A stretch of DNA of 64,000 bases from Emergomyces orientalis (taxonomy: Eukaryota; Ascomycota; Eurotiomycetes; Onygenales; Ajellomycetaceae): NCBI GenBank assembly GCA_002110485.1, contig MOWL01000023.1:496001-560000 (forward strand), in the 5' to 3' direction. The notes beneath the pieces are model-generated. The model ran no database searches, was not told the origin of the DNA, and worked only from the letters and a program-made list of their open reading frames with translations. The position numbers and the translations under genes were made by a program. Positions 12,588-26,162 of this stretch are shown here, piece after piece; positions within the stretch are counted from its first letter, which is position 1; every line of letters starts with the position of its first letter.

Positions 12588-13786
12588 ATGGTAAGTCCTG
12601 CTTTGCCAGAGCCGGCGTTTAGTCGCTGCTGCTCATCCCCTACCATTCCTTGAGAAAGATGAACGAGATAAAAGAACAAAATAAAAAGTGGGGTTGGGGG
12701 AGTCTCTGCAAGATGCTTCGGAGGGAGGACACAAAGAAAAATATTCTGAAGCGCAAATTGCTGACTCGGGGTTTTTCTTGTCGTTGCCATTGTATAGCCT
12801 TTCACCAAGCTCGTTAAGAACAGCGCTTACTACAGGTGAGTACTGTCGATTGCTCTTTTTCTCCGTGCTCATATACCTGCCCTCTTTCCCGTAGTGTGTT
12901 TTACTGACAGGAAAAACCTTCTTTCAGCCGCTTCCAAACCAAATTCAAGCGCCGCCGGCAGGGAAAGACCGATTACTATGCCCGCAAGCGTCTAATCACC
13001 CAGGCCAAGAACAAGTACAATGCGCCCAAGTACCGCATGGTCGTCCGCTTCACCAACCGCGACATCATCACCCAGATCGTCACGGCCGAAATCACCGGCG
13101 ACAAGGTCTTCGCCTGTGCTTACTCCCACGAACTCAAGCGCTACGGCATCGAGCACGGCCTGACTAACTGGGCTGCTGCCTATGCCACCGGCCTCCTCCT
13201 CGCCCGCCGCACGCTCAAGAAGCTCGGCCTGGACGAGGACTTTGTCGGCGTCGAAGAGCCCGAGGGCGAATACAATCTCACCGAAGCCGCTGAGACTGAC
13301 GAGGGTACCCGCCGCCCCTTCAAGGCCGTTCTCGACGTCGGCCTCCAGCGCACCTCGACCGGCGCCCGCGTTTTCGCAGCCATGAAGGGTGCCTCTGACG
13401 GGGGCATCCTGATCCCCCACTCCGAGAACCGCTTCCCCGGCTACGACATTGAGACCAAGGAGCTCGACGCGGAGACTCTGCGCCGCTATATCTTCGCCGG
13501 CCACGTGGCGGAGTACATGGAGACGCTTGCCGATGACGACGAGGAGCGCTACAAGTCCCAGTTCCAGAAGTACATTGACGACGAGGTTGATGCTGGTGAT
13601 CTCGAGGAGATCTACTCTGAGGCGCACAAGGCTATCCGTGCCGATCCCTTCAAGAAGGATGAGGATGCTGGACCGAAGAAGACGAAGGAGGAGTGGAAGG
13701 CTGAGAGCTTGAAGTACCGCTCCAAGAAGCTTACTCGTGCTGAGAGAGAGGCTCGTGTCCAGGAGAAGATTCGCGAGTTGGCGTAA
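12588..13786 (+). CDS. RPL5: 60S ribosomal protein L5 (uL18)
   Basis: Large-subunit ribosomal protein that binds 5S rRNA and, with uL5, forms the 5S RNP loaded into the central protuberance. Exons are 12588-12590 (the ATG alone), 12798-12835 and 12928-13786, giving 299 residues, the normal length. Seen: the start MPFTKLVKN, the YYSRFQTKFKRRRQGKTDYY 5S-binding segment, GNRDI-like NRDIITQIV, the NWAAAYATGLLLARR helix and the basic C-terminal tail. An intron directly after the start codon is common in fungal ribosomal-protein genes. Codon use is strongly C-biased in the third position, unlike the neighbours, as expected for a highly expressed gene. Confidence 0.97.
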
Positions 13787-16700
13787 ACGGATATGATGTT
13801 GTCTTACTTCTGTTCATTCTTTTCACCGTCTCTGATTTTAATTTTTGTATGTGAAGGAGTTTTGAACTTTTGATCCGACACAAATTTTCAGCTAAACTCT
13901 TACTACGACAAGCGTCAGATTTCAGGAAGAAAAGAAAAAGCAAAATGATATGAATATGCCAATGAATGGAGGTGCTATGAAATGCATTGCTGATTTACAT
14001 TTTTCTTTCTCGTCCCCAACGGAAGAAATATCTGGATGGATGGGTCCCATTAATAGGAGTGAACGGACTGGGTTGTTCTTTTTTTCCCTCTTTTTTTGTT
14101 AATTGTTCATGGGAGTTCCTTATTGCAAATGATATCAATGATTTCCTCTTCAGACAAAAAGCAAAAGAAACAAATCTTCTCGATACTACGTTATTAGTTA
14201 CAATAGGACGTGGCTCCATGTTCCAACAGGAAAAAGGAAAAGAAAGGGGAAAAAAAGGAAAAAGATCTCGAATACCCTCCTGTTTCCAACTGAAAAAATC
14301 CAAGCATATGCATTTTCTTCTCTTTATCCTCAGACCTAGACCTTCGTACATACATTCTCCTACGGTCTTTTATTTCATTCCACGGTTTAGTGTATAATAC
14401 CCCCTATGTGTCCACGGATGGTGGAAGAGGATTGAATTCTTTGCATAATCGCGCTTCTATACGCTTTTAAACCTCTTAAGAAGCGACACGCGGACCTAGC
14501 TACTGTCCCATTCACTGCCCTACAGTACAAAGGCAATAATATAAAGATAGGGGCATTTATGTGAATGACCAAAGTGATTATCAATAAAATTGCTTTCTCA
14601 ACAAGAGGGTGAGACCATCAATAGGGCCTCTCATAATTTAAACATGTATGACTTTGACTGAAAACAGCTTCTTGTAAAAAGGAACAATAAGAACGAAAAA
14701 AGAAAGTGTCAGTTCTGCAACTTTACAGTTTGTTGTATTATCTGTAATATTTATTCATAATGCTCTGTTTCGTTCTGCTTAGCAGGCAAATTCTTTAACA
14801 CTGGGTAATAAAAATTAATTTACATCCTGTAGAAAGCAATGGCAGCTCAAAGAATTACTTTTCTGATGCGAGCCTGTATGCATCTCCCTGCAAGGGTATC
14901 CTAATCCTTACGAATAATACCTAGCTAATTTATCGCGAAAACCCTGCGGCCCTTCAACCTCAAATCGGGTAGTCAAATACACATAGTTATAGCCGAGCTA
15001 GTTAACTAAGATATAAATATTTTCCCCCCCCTGTCACCGGAATTTTCAATTTTTGCTTTTGAGATCGAACGCAGAAAAAAATCAAGAATGAAAAAGAAAG
15101 GAGGGGTTTCCGCCGTCCTTGTCCGTGTTTTCCCTTTTCCGCCACATATCAAAGGAGTTTAGTACGGAGGAGTCACTTGCTTTGAAATCAAGCCCTCCCG
15201 GAGAGGAGAAGGAAATTCGGGAGTTTCCCTGCCTTGGGGGGGGCGTATTTTGACCCATGTGTGTGTCATTCGAATGCATGAGCTTTGGTGCAATCAGTAG
15301 CATTTTCTGCGCACACCATAAACACTGTACAGCGAATCCCGCATACATATTTCAGTCAGCAGATAGCTCTGGACGACAGTGTGGTGTCAGTGACACATTT
15401 CTGAAGTTTTTCTATTATTATTATTTTTAATATTTTTTTAGCAGTTTCCGGAGCCGAGTTTTCTCTGCTAACTTGAAGTTTAGGGCACAGGAGGAGGTTT
15501 AAAATAACCCGAATCCGTACGGAGCTGCCATGCACAGTAATAAGTACCTCGAGGTCTAAAAGATCATCATCGCAGGAAAGGTTTGTCTCCCCACATTGCA
15601 TTGGGTTTTGGCTGGGCCTTTAATTTTTTCCACATTTTTTCTTTCTGTTGCTGGTGTTGCCTTTAGGTGAGGAACAAAACCAAGTCAGAGAAGAATCAAC
15701 TAGATAATAAAAACCTCGGGAAGAGCGAGGAAGAAAAGCGCGAAGAGAGTGAGAGAAATTTGACAGAGCAGCCGGAGAGTTCCGTCAGTCCCGGGAATCA
15801 ACCGAGCCATTGCCTACAGTTCGGAGAGTGAACTTTTAGCTGGTATTTTTTTTTTTTTTTTTTTTGCTGCGTTTTGCTGCCGAACTGGGCCTAATATTTG
15901 CCCGTAATAAAATAGCCAACTATTCAGCCGCTCTCTAGGGATATCATATGCCTTCGGAATCTGTTAAGATGGTCCTGTAGGAGCTTGATAACCAGCAGGA
16001 GGCGACAAATAGGAGTAAATAGGAGTAAATATAAATGAAATACGTAAATAATAGAAATAAGTCAGGAGTCCTGTTCCGAGTAACCCAAATATCTATCTGT
16101 TGTGGTGTTGACCTCATTATTAAGTTGTTGTTGTTGCTTAAGATTTACTTTTCTCCCGCCCAGACAAACAGCCGCGATAAAATAAGTTAGTTATTAATAT
16201 CCCTTTCCAGCCCTCGACCACAACCACCACAACCACCACATCAACCACACCAACCCCTTTCACCACCATCTCCACCACTACTACACACTCTCACTATTAC
16301 CTCTCTTCGCCAAGGATACTTCCCATTATGTCGTTTGTTCTAACCTATCTCACCCTTCCCTCGATGACGGAACCTGTTCAGCAGCGTGTCCTTTGAGTTC
16401 AGCTCTCCGGGCATCGTTCTGGCGGCTCAGTTCCTCCTCCGCTCCGCTTCCCAACATTCTTATATATCCCTTATCCTCGACCGACTCTTCTTCTCGCGGC
16501 CAATATCTTCGTCATCGCCTCTCTCGACTTGAAGTCGCTCTCACCTCCATCTAGCACGGACGTTGCCACCCCCGCTCCCGCACGATATCACGTTCTTATG
16601 CTCCTTGTCGCACCCCAGCGTCGCCCCACTCCGCGCTCGTGTGAGCTTTTCCCGGATACTTGCCTAGAGCTCTCCCAGGGTGGCTATTTTTGTGGCACTC

Positions 16701-16849
16701 TCCTGGCTGCGATAGATCATTGAATCATTGAAGACTTCTTCTTATTGTTATTATTATTATTATCATTAATAGTAATAGTAATAATACCCTCGGGGCCTTG
16801 CATTCTTTGATCTGGGAGGTGTTTTGTGCTGTCTTGCCTCGTCTGCGAA
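13787..16849. other. Long gene-free stretch and Mhp1-gene leader
   Basis: No coding region is supported. The stretch has many homopolymer tracts, including about 20 T near 15848-15866, and a decamer AGGAGTAAAT repeated twice in tandem at 16011-16030. From about 16200 to 16850 the strand is rich in C, CA and CT (CCACAACCACC-like runs), typical of a long fungal promoter or 5' leader for the following gene. Confidence 0.5.
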
Positions 16850-19800
16850 ATGGAAAAAGTCGACTCAGTTGATGTGAGCTGGTTGCATCATTCTCAAAAA
16901 GGTACATGCCCCGCCTCTTTCAGGAAGCAGCGATATCAGCGAATTTGCTCGCCAGGACTGCTCTATTTCGCCAGCTTTACCATCATCCTCTTTTTTAGGG
17001 GGTTTTCATACAAGCGATGGAATTTTTCTTTGAATAACCCTAACTTGATTACCATTAGACAACCTTGTTCGAACCAAATCTGCGCCTTCAGTTGCCATAA
17101 ATACACCAAAACCGATATCGCCAGAACCACCTATCTTTGCCAGTTCACTCCCAACAGAAAATTACGAACCTACCAATGGCGCTTCGCCCACAGGTGTACC
17201 TAGGCCACTTGCCCCTCCAGTGATGAACCCGCGACAGCCACCACTAAAACAGAAGAAGGGGGTCTCTGACGTAAGAGAGAGAAATGAATCCACGCCTCCA
17301 CCTGCACTAATAGCATCGCCCACCAATGGAACTACAGGCAAATCCTCAGGCGTGAGACCGCCTGCGACCGGTCGTCGCAATTCGTGGATATCCAGTTTAA
17401 GCCAGAAATTCTCTTCGAGCGGTTCGACGCCTCCGGCGCAAAGTAATGCGAAAGATGCCAATTCTAAACAACCACCACAGACCCCACGACCAGAGTTACC
17501 CAACCCCTTTGGCGCATCCTTCTCTCCCAAGGAAAAGGCCGACAAACAAGATGAGACTACGACCCCTTTCGACTCCCGTTCTCCAAAAGGTCACCCTTCC
17601 TTCTTTCATAATGCCCTCCGGAAACTCTCTTCGTCTTCCTCTTCGTCTGTCGGTGGTGGGGCAGGAAAGATCGCGACACAGGGGGTAATTTCTGAACGGC
17701 GGGTTATGAATGTCGATCATCATCGTGACAGATGTAAGATTGCCGAGCTAAATCAGGCTAAGCTCCGGCGCGTTGCGTTTTGTGTGGATGTGGAAATTGC
17801 GGGGACCTCCCGCCGGTCTGAATCCGAAGAAGAGGCTTCACAACAGCAACAACAACAACAACCTGTACAGGCAACGTCGCAACAGGCACCACAGCAGACC
17901 CCCACGAAAAAGAAATCGACAATGGTGGACCAAATCAGAGTTTTCAGGAGACAAGACTCTAAAGCCGCGGAGAAACCCGAAGACACAACGCTAGAGGCAT
18001 CACAAGCTGGCACTAATGAGGGAGAAATCGAGGCGGCGCCAAGCGCAGATGCTGGAGAAACGAAACTGTCGGACCCCGCTAAGGAAAATGAAAAGCCTGC
18101 TTGTGCCAAAGAGCAAACGAGAAAGCAGGAGAAAAAGAAGAGGTCCGAAGGGGAGCGCAAAGAGCGCAAGGAGAAAAAGAGAAGGCAGGCCGAGGCGAAT
18201 GGAACCATTCCACTTCAATTTACCCGTGACAAAGGATCGTCTGCGCTTCGTCCTGCGCGAGGTCAGGATCAACCAACGACTGACCCTGTACGAATATACC
18301 GCCGTTGCTGTCAGCTACGCGAAACTGGGGTTTTAAAGAAGCTTGTGGAACAAATATCTTCTCCGTCTTCGGGCCTTGCGGAGTCACCTGGGACTGTTGC
18401 CGTGTTAGATCTCAGCGGGGTTTGCATGACACTCCCAGATATTGTTACCTTCGGCGATTGGCTTGCTATCGTTCCGGTGCGGAAGCTAATATTACAAAAT
18501 TGTGGCCTCACTGACGAAGCGGTACGGGTGATTCTCTCTGGGCTGCTTTCCACAAGGAGTATTGAGGAATCAAGGTTACGAAGAAGACATTCCAAAAAGC
18601 ACGGAGACGATGCACCCCATAGGGAAGAGAAAACGGGCGTAATTGAAAAGCTGGCTCTGAAGGATAATCCAAAGATCGGCCACGATGGATGGCGACACAT
18701 TGCACTGTTCATTCATATGTCAAGATCCCTGATAGGAATCGATCTGTCGGGAATCCCGTTCCCGAAAGTTCCGGTCCCCACGAACAGGCCAACTAGCCCC
18801 TTGTCAAGACCCAGCAAACCAACCGTAGAAGTATCTACGGTTTTCGCAAAGGCATTAGCTGAGCGGCTTGCGGGAAACCACTTGGAAGAGCTAGTTATCA
18901 GCGAATGTTATCCGTCTACAGAAGATCTTTCCAAAATTAGCGATGCGGCGAAGACTGTCGAGCTACGAAGATTGGGAGTCGCAAATAATAATTTGACGGC
19001 AGAAGGGTTGAGACATGTCATTCGCTACTTGCAAGCTGGCCACTGCGAGGGACTTGATTTGGGCGGAAACAATCTGGCAGACCATCTGGGGCTATTGGCT
19101 TCGGCCATACAAAAGGCGAAGTACCACCCACTCAGTGCTTTAAGCCTGGCAGATTGCTCCTTAACGCCAAAATCTCTATGCTCCCTCCTTCACGCACTTA
19201 CAGCTTTGCCAAATTTCCGATTTATTGACCTTTCCCATAACCGGGGCCTTTTCGCAAACCAGCCAGACTCACTAGCGATGCTACGACGCTATCTTCCCCA
19301 AATGACTGAGTTAAAACGAATACACTTGGCGGATGTCAGCCTCTCGCCAGAGCATGCCATAGCTCTTGCGGAAATATTACCCGATTGCCGTCGGCTATGT
19401 CATATCAATATTTTAGAGAATCCCGCAATTGCCGCCTTGGCCGCAGCCAAGGGCGCATCTGCTCAGGAAGAGGCTTGCGCATTGTACGCGTCGTTGATGA
19501 CAGCCGTCCGCATCTCACATACCCTCATCGCAATAGATATCGACGTTCCGACCGCAGACAATAACGAAGTCGTCAAGGCCCTCGCATCTCAAATCGTGGC
19601 CTATTCTCTTCGGAACCTCGAGCGTGGTGAACTTGTGGAGGAGCTTTCTGACGGCTCAACCCTGGAAAAGCACCCCGTCCCCGTTCCTGATATCCTTGTG
19701 CATATTGTTGGAAACGTGGATGATGAGGAAGATGATGATCCTGTGAAACCAGCTCCCAATGAGGATTATGTTATTGGTGGTACTGGGTTGGTAAAAGCTC

Positions 19801-20797
19801 TAGGGGTTTGTCTTGGTAATGCCGACCACAATTCCTTGGAGGGCATGGGCGATATCACTCCGCCTACCAGCGGCGCGTCTACACCACTCCGGCGTGCGAG
19901 CAGCGTTGGAAATAAAAAACCGCGTGACATGTCGAAGAATCTCCTCAATTCTGCAAGGAAAATCCGTGTGCGATTACAACCGGTTCTTGTCCGGGAAGAC
20001 AGGGCCGGTAATGAAACGAATTATCGTAGGTGTTATTCTTTTTGCCTTTTTTTAGTATCAATTCCGTTATTGAGAAAAACCCGTAGCTAACAGTTTATTT
20101 TCTTGTAGGACGACTACAATTCCTTGATTTCACCTTGCAGAGGATGATCCAACGCTTCGAAGATGAATTCCCCGACACACGCCTTTCCACCGAATCAGAC
20201 CCGACAAATACCACCATACCTCAACGGACCTCGTCACACTCGTCTGCGGGAGATTCCGCAGAGCAGTCTAAACTGGACGACTCCGCGATTCTGGACCCAC
20301 CTCGACTCAACCAGAGCCCAGATCAAGATCAAGATCCAGATGCAGACACAGTCATCGACGAAGAAGACACAGACCATTACGCCATCCGCTTATCTCGCAC
20401 GAGCTCAAACACATCCCTACATTCCAGAGCCCTCACCTCTGAAGAAGGCAGAGTCCACCGCTTCCAACAACACCTCCGTCGGGATATTCTTAATACCGAC
20501 CTCGAAACTGAAGCGGATACCTCTTCCCAAGGGCCCGACGAGGCGCAGATTAACGTTTTGCGTGAAAAGCTCGAGCGCCTTCGGAGTAGCGAGATGCAGT
20601 CTCGCATCGAACTTGTGGGGCCTGATAAAGCGCTTGAAGAGCTGGGGGCGAATATGGAAGAGTTGCTTGCGCTTCGCGAACGGGATCCTGAGTCGTTTGA
20701 GAGCTTCAAGGCGAGCCAGATTGCTGCGCAAATTAATGCTGGACTGGTGGGAGAGGGAGAGGAAGAGAACGCCCTCCTCGATCCGACCGATCAGTGA
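16850..20797 (+). CDS. Mhp1-like leucine-rich-repeat protein (cell-wall biogenesis / microtubule-associated)
   Basis: Large cytoplasmic protein resembling the fungal family annotated as Mhp1. Exons 16850-16901, 17059-20025 and 20109-20797 give 1235 residues. The 17-codon first exon (MEKVDSVDVSWLHHSQK) was recovered from splice phase. It carries the VDVSW motif and joins to NLVRTKSAPSV, and the second exon is open upstream of its first ATG, so a start at 17220-17223 would lose about 70 residues. Order: disordered Ser/Pro/Gln-rich N-terminus, a conserved block near GVISERRVMNVD and AKLRRVAFCVDVEIAG, a poly-Gln run, a basic Glu/Lys segment, then about 350 residues of RNI-type leucine-rich repeats (roughly residues 460-800), and an acidic C-terminus with a coiled coil. 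Family function is inferred from weak yeast similarity. Confidence 0.85.
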
Positions 20798-22778
20798 CCT
20801 TCCTTGCTGAGGGGAATAAACAACCAAAGCGTTTCTCTCCAATTTACGTCCGGATACGTACGACTCTTATCTAATTTTTCTATTTTGATTTTGTTTAAAC
20901 TTTATTTGTCGACAATTTTGCGAAAGCCCATCATCCCCTACGACATCTATTGCATACATATATAATTTCCACGGGTACAAACCGCTGTCCACCTAATCCT
21001 TAAATCCCCACCCCAACCAGCCTAACCTGTACATTGCCCTCCACTCGCGAAATGGTCTGCACTCTACTCACGAAGAAAAAAACAAATAAATTCGCCCTGG
21101 TGGCGTTTCCTCTTCTCACCATTTCTGCGGAATGTCGCTCTTTGTATATATACATGCATATATGAACCTGCTTGCAATTCTTACGTCTGTACTGTTCTTT
21201 TATTCATTCATGCATATATATCCTGAATTTGTATTTCTGCCCGCTTTTTGGCAAATCAACCGTTGCATTTCGCATCAGCAGCAACGCAACAAAAAAAAAT
21301 GACCTTATTCTTAACTTATATTTATGCATATCTCTTTTTTTTTAAAAAATATATTGATGATAAGGATATGTTGTTTTGAAATGTTTGTATTTTCTTTTTG
21401 TCCCCTTCTTTTCCTTCGCAATTTCCTCTTCGTCCATAGTTTCATGTCTTTGTGTTTTCAATGTTTATGTGGATATTTTTCTATCGTCTATGTATTTAGC
21501 AAGCGACAGCGATGCCTTATCTTACCCATGCTACGCTGGAATTTCTTTGACAGTCGTTTCTCTTGTTCAATAAATATTTCAAATAGCCTATTATTTTATC
21601 CACTCAGTCTTTTGATATTTATTTAAATTCAGCCAAATTCACTGATTGATAGTAGACTCACTGTTCTGCAATGAAAAGAGATATATATATATCTTACATA
21701 AATATCACACTATGAATCTTACGAAGATATGAATCTTCTATTCAATGATTTAACTTTGAACATAATATCAAATAAATTTGAATCTCTAGTTAATAATTGA
21801 GTTGATAACTGCGAATTTGCAATCTTAGTATAAAAAGTTGAATCTGATCACTATTGACAAAAGTGGGAAATATACAGTCGAAATGGATTTCTCACAAAAG
21901 GACGATATTTTTTCCCTCCTCCCCCAAACGGGCAACTGCATATGCGTTGACGAGAGTGCTGCACACGCAAATGGAACTTCTTGCACGCCGAAAGATTCGT
22001 GGGAATGTCGAGGAAAGTTGGATAGTAGTTCGTTTTTATGCCCAAGGGCTAACCTTACAAATCTACAGGTATTACGATGAGCTTAACGATATCAAACCCG
22101 TTGGTGAAAAACATCAACACCTCTTTGCAAAAAGGCAAGGATAGAAGACCCTGCTGTACGGCTTGCCTATCATGTGTACATGGAGCTCAAGAGCGGAGAT
22201 ATTATGGAGCAATATCCAAGCTCTAACTCAGAGAAAGCTCCAATGATGGCAAATGACTCTTATTGGCTGGATGCAGGGACTTAGGGACGAGGAGATTTCT
22301 GCCAAACCGAGGCGTTACGTTCATATCCACAAGATCATTAAGGACATGCTTGACAATCTGAAGCCCCTTTATCGGGGGAGGTTGCACCGATGATGACGGC
22401 AACCTCGTGTTTAAACGGAGAAAACATACATAACGACAAAATACGCATGGAGAGGGCGATTGATGCGGCCCTCGTTCCCTCTGCCACTTCCTAACAGCTA
22501 TCAAGGATTTTTGTCAGCCTACGACCATGAGGATGGAGCCGATGTTTACCCGGGTGAGATGAAATTGGCGAGGAAGCAAGCTATTTGAGGGATAGAGAGA
22601 AATCGACCGTCAAGACATTCAGAGCTGGAGGACTTGACTAGATTGAAAGTTCATGTTAGTGCTGAAAAGCAATTAAAATTGATCGATTTTTATGTGGAGC
22701 CTGCCAGCTTTCGCTTGTCTACTCATATCTTGTTTCTGGATGATAGTCTCACCAATCGTCGGGAAAGCAACCACAAGC
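20798..22778. other. AT-rich gene-poor stretch
   Basis: After the Mhp1-gene 3' end the sequence becomes AT-rich from about 21200. Short open frames at 21838-22144 and 22223-22504 show no domain. The run 22040-22400 reads on the plus strand as a frame with a few stops and could be an old pseudogene, but I cannot name it. Confidence 0.4.
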
Positions 22779-22902
22779 GGCACAGTGGTAGAGTGGTTAA
22801 TACGTGAGATTTGAATCCCCCCAGGTGCGGCTTAGTCCGTAAATGGCACTTTTCAACCATCTCATGCCTTCGGGCTCGTAGGTTCGAATCCTGCCTGTGT
22901 CG
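22779..22902 (+). tRNA. tRNA-Ser (UGA) with a 43-nt intron
   Basis: The acceptor stem GGCACAG pairs with CTGTGTC (one G-T pair) and is followed by discriminator G. The D-arm contains GAGTGGTTAA. The anticodon stem TGAGA/TCTCA encloses loop TTTGAAA with anticodon TGA. A 43-nt intron at 22816-22858 interrupts the loop one base after the anticodon, the canonical eukaryotic position. A long variable arm (GCC-TTCG-GGC) marks a class II serine tRNA. The T-arm is GTAGG-TTCGAAT-CCTGC. A short T tract follows downstream, as for a Pol III terminator. It decodes UCA codons. It sits alone in an AT-rich, gene-poor stretch. Confidence 0.92.
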
Positions 22903-23911
22903 ATTTATTTTTCTGACTATATTTTTACTTTATTTTATTTTAAATTTATTCCGAGTAAAGAATTTTTTAAAAATCAATGCAATATGATAATGAAGCATAG
23001 GATTATAAAACTGAACTGGATGCTGGGCTTCTGGCGCCCAATAATCGATATCAAATATCAAATACCAGATATCGTGGGCAACGCCCACGCTCCCTAGTAC
23101 GTTCGCTATATTATATATTCGCCTATATAATCTTATCGCTATAGCTTCGTACGTACCTACCTAGCTATAGCATTACCCTTACCTTCCGCAGAGCATACGT
23201 GCCTACCTACTATATCATTTATCATTCCTTCCGCATGCGGAAGATGCCTGTATTTAGTTATTTATATTCTTCCGCTGATTAGCAGTGAAAGATGAAGAAT
23301 CAGACATTCTTTTACTACTATTTTGACATATACGTTCTATCGCACGTAGCACCAGATGTGCGTTGGGGGGGGAGAAGCTTTATAGAAACTGGAACAACCT
23401 TCGGCCCGGCAATTTTTTTCGCCCCGGCTCTTCACATGTAAGTTAAACCAAAATCACCGAGTCAAGTGACTTCCTCCGAGTTTCTGTCCATGCTTCAACT
23501 TCAACAAACCGCCTTTTCTTCTTTCCACCCTCCGGTTCCTTTGCCTGATTAACCTTTGTTTAATCACTGATTAATTCTTCTTTATTTAATTTCCTTTGTT
23601 TAAATTTACTTGGCTCTCCTTTGCCGTTTTATAGAAAAAAAAGTTATAAAAGATTCTTTGTTTATCCATGACGCCATGCATCACTAGCTAATTAGGGAGT
23701 CCCTGCGCCTATCATCCCAATTTCTTTTGTTTGGTTATATAGAGGAAAACTTATAAAGACGAGGACACCAATCAATCGATTATTTTCTGTCTACAAATAC
23801 GTTTCGGAGCATATAAACCACTCCCTAGTAACCATCACAAGCCCGCCACGGACAAGAAACCCATAAACAATACATGCGCCATCCTCACGTTTGAAACCCC
23901 CGACCTCCAAA
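22903..23911. other. AT-rich stretch and ABC-transporter promoter
   Basis: No gene is seen. The stretch 23030-23300 is built of short AT-rich motifs, including a six-base-stem hairpin (GTGGGC/GCCCAC) near 23074-23088 and repeated TACCTACCTA-like words. The last 200 bases contain CTTATAAAG about 160 bases before the next start, a candidate TATA element. Confidence 0.4.
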
Positions 23912-26162
23912 ATGGCTGCGCAATCCAAAATCTCCCTCGCAGATGCACCCCTCAAATCCCTCCTCTCCTCCATAACTGCCCACTACATCAAACACCGCAA
24001 ACTCATCTCCCGGGGCGTCTACCTAACCCTCTTCCTCACTATCATCAAGCGCATCCACAATGCAATCGCGGAGCAAAAGGCGGCCTCCCAGCGCATAGCA
24101 GAGTTGCGCGGACGACCAGGCACGAGCAAGATTAATGGTAATGGGGATAGTAATAATGATAATAATAATGGCAAGACTAGCGACGGGGCGGAGGCCACGG
24201 CGCGGAAAAAAGTTGAGTTGAATTGGGAATTCATCAAGAATCTGCTGCGTTTGTTGAAGATTATTATCCCCGGATGGAAGAGCAAGGAGTTAAGACTTCT
24301 GGTTAGCCATTCGGTGTTTTTGGTGCTACGCACGCTGTTGAGTGTGTACGTTGCGGAGCTTGATGGGAAGTTGGTTAGTAGCCTAGTGAGGGGGAAAGGG
24401 AGAGAGTTTTTGCTTAGCCTGACGTGGTGGATGGCCGTGGCGGTCCCGGCGACGTTTACGAATTCGATGGTATGTTGTTCATCTGTTTCCTTCGGCGCCC
24501 CGTTCGCAAAGGTGGGGAGCATATGAATTTATATGAACCCGCCTGTTAACTATTTACAACAGCTCTCATATCACCAATGTCAACTGGCTCTTCAATATCG
24601 GAAACGTCTGACAGAATATGTACATGATCATTACCTATCTAACATGTCCTTTTATACCCTATCCGCCTTGGACGACCGGATCAAGAACCCAGATCAACTC
24701 ATAACAGTCGACATCTCGCGGTTCTCAAACAGCCTGGCAGAACTCTATTCGAACCTCGCCAAGCCGATCCTCGATATGGCTATTTACAATTATTCCCTAT
24801 CGAAGAGTGTTGGTGGCGAGGGTCTTTTTATCATGTCACTCCTTGTCCAACTATCTGCAAATGCAATGCGCGTCCTTACGCCGCCCTTTGGGAAATATGT
24901 CGCCGACGAAGCACGGTTAGAAGGAGAGTTCCGATTCCAGCATACGAGACTCATTGATTATAGTGAAGAGATCGCCTTGTACCGCGGCCATGAGGCGGAG
25001 AAGAATACGTTGGATAAGGGTTATTTTACACTTATCAAGCATGTAAACCGCATCTTGCGAAGGAGGCTGTACTATGGTTTCATGGAGGACTTCGTGATTA
25101 AGTATTTCTGGGGCGCGCTGGGGTTGGTTTTGTGTAGCGTTCCAGTCTTCTTTAAGATTCCTGGACAGGTCGCGGCGACGATGGGGGATAGGACAGAGAG
25201 TAAGTTCCATATGCGCACCGAGCCCTGTTATCAATGATTTCCATATTAATTTTCATGCAGGTTTTGTTACTAATCGACGCATGCTACTCTCTTCCTCCGA
25301 TGCCTTCGGGCGGGTGATGTTTTCCTACAAGGAAATTTCTCAACTGGCCGGACATACTGCTCGCGTGTCATCCCTTCTCGACGTCATCGATGACGTTGCA
25401 GCTGGGCATTTCGAAAAGAAACTCGTTTCATCTGCTTCAACCGATGAGAACGCCGCGGTCCTCAGCGGCCGTGGTACCATCACAGAAAGCGACTTCATCG
25501 AATTCGTCGATGTCCCCGTCGTGTCCCCTAACGGGGACGTTCTGGTCCAGAAACTGTCCTTCACCGTTTACCCCGGCGACCACCTCCTCATTGTCGGCCC
25601 CAATGGGTGCGGGAAGTCCTCTCTCTTCCGAATCCTGGGTGGGCTATGGCCTGTTTACGGCGGGACCGTCAAAAAGCCCGCCTTCGAAGACATATTTTAT
25701 ATCCCACAACGCCCCTACCTGTCTCGCGGCACACTGAGGCAGCAAGTTATATACCCCGATGGCCTACGTGAGATGCGTGCCAAGGGCGTCACAGACGAAG
25801 ATCTGTTTGAAATCCTCAACGTCGTGGAGATTGCGTCCATAGTCGATCGACCGGGCGGATGGGATGCTGAGGAGGAGTGGCGCGATGTGCTTTCCGGCGG
25901 CTTGCAGCAACGAATTGCCATGGCCAGACTCTTCTACCATAAACCCAGATACGCAATTTTGGACGAGTGCACGTCCTCCGTGACGCTAGAGATTGAGAAG
26001 GTTATGTATGAGACTGCGAAGAAGCTTGGGGTTACGTTGATGACTGTGTCGCATCGACGGAGTTTGTGGAAGTATCACAAGAAGATCTTGCAGTTTGACG
26101 GGCAGGGGAATTATATATTCACCAGCTTGGATTGGGAGAGGAGGTTGAAACTTGAGGAGTAG
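23912..26162 (+). CDS. Peroxisomal half-size ABC transporter (ABCD, Pxa1/Pxa2 type)
   Basis: Imports long-chain acyl-CoA into peroxisomes for beta-oxidation, acting as a dimer of half-transporters. Exons 23912-24469, 24563-25199 and 25261-26162 give 698 residues. Order: N-terminal helix region, an Asn-rich linker (about residues 72-88), ABCD transmembrane domain with NPDQLITVDI just after the YLSNMSFYTLSALDDRI segment, then the nucleotide-binding domain. In the latter, Walker A GPNGCGKSS is near residue 512, the signature LSGGLQQR near 610 and Walker B AILDECTS near 630, followed by the switch histidine in TVSHR. The length of about 700 and the short N-terminus favour Pxa2 over the longer Pxa1, but I would not fix the name. 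The ATG at 23912 precedes MAAQSKISLADA and fits promoter spacing. Confidence 0.92.

Noticed and set aside
12992..13627. A long minus-strand open frame inside RPL5
   Set aside because: It is the antisense shadow of a C-biased ribosomal-protein gene.
13987..14397. Overlapping open frames on both strands downstream of RPL5
   Set aside because: Both follow purine/pyrimidine-rich sequence; no domain or splice context.
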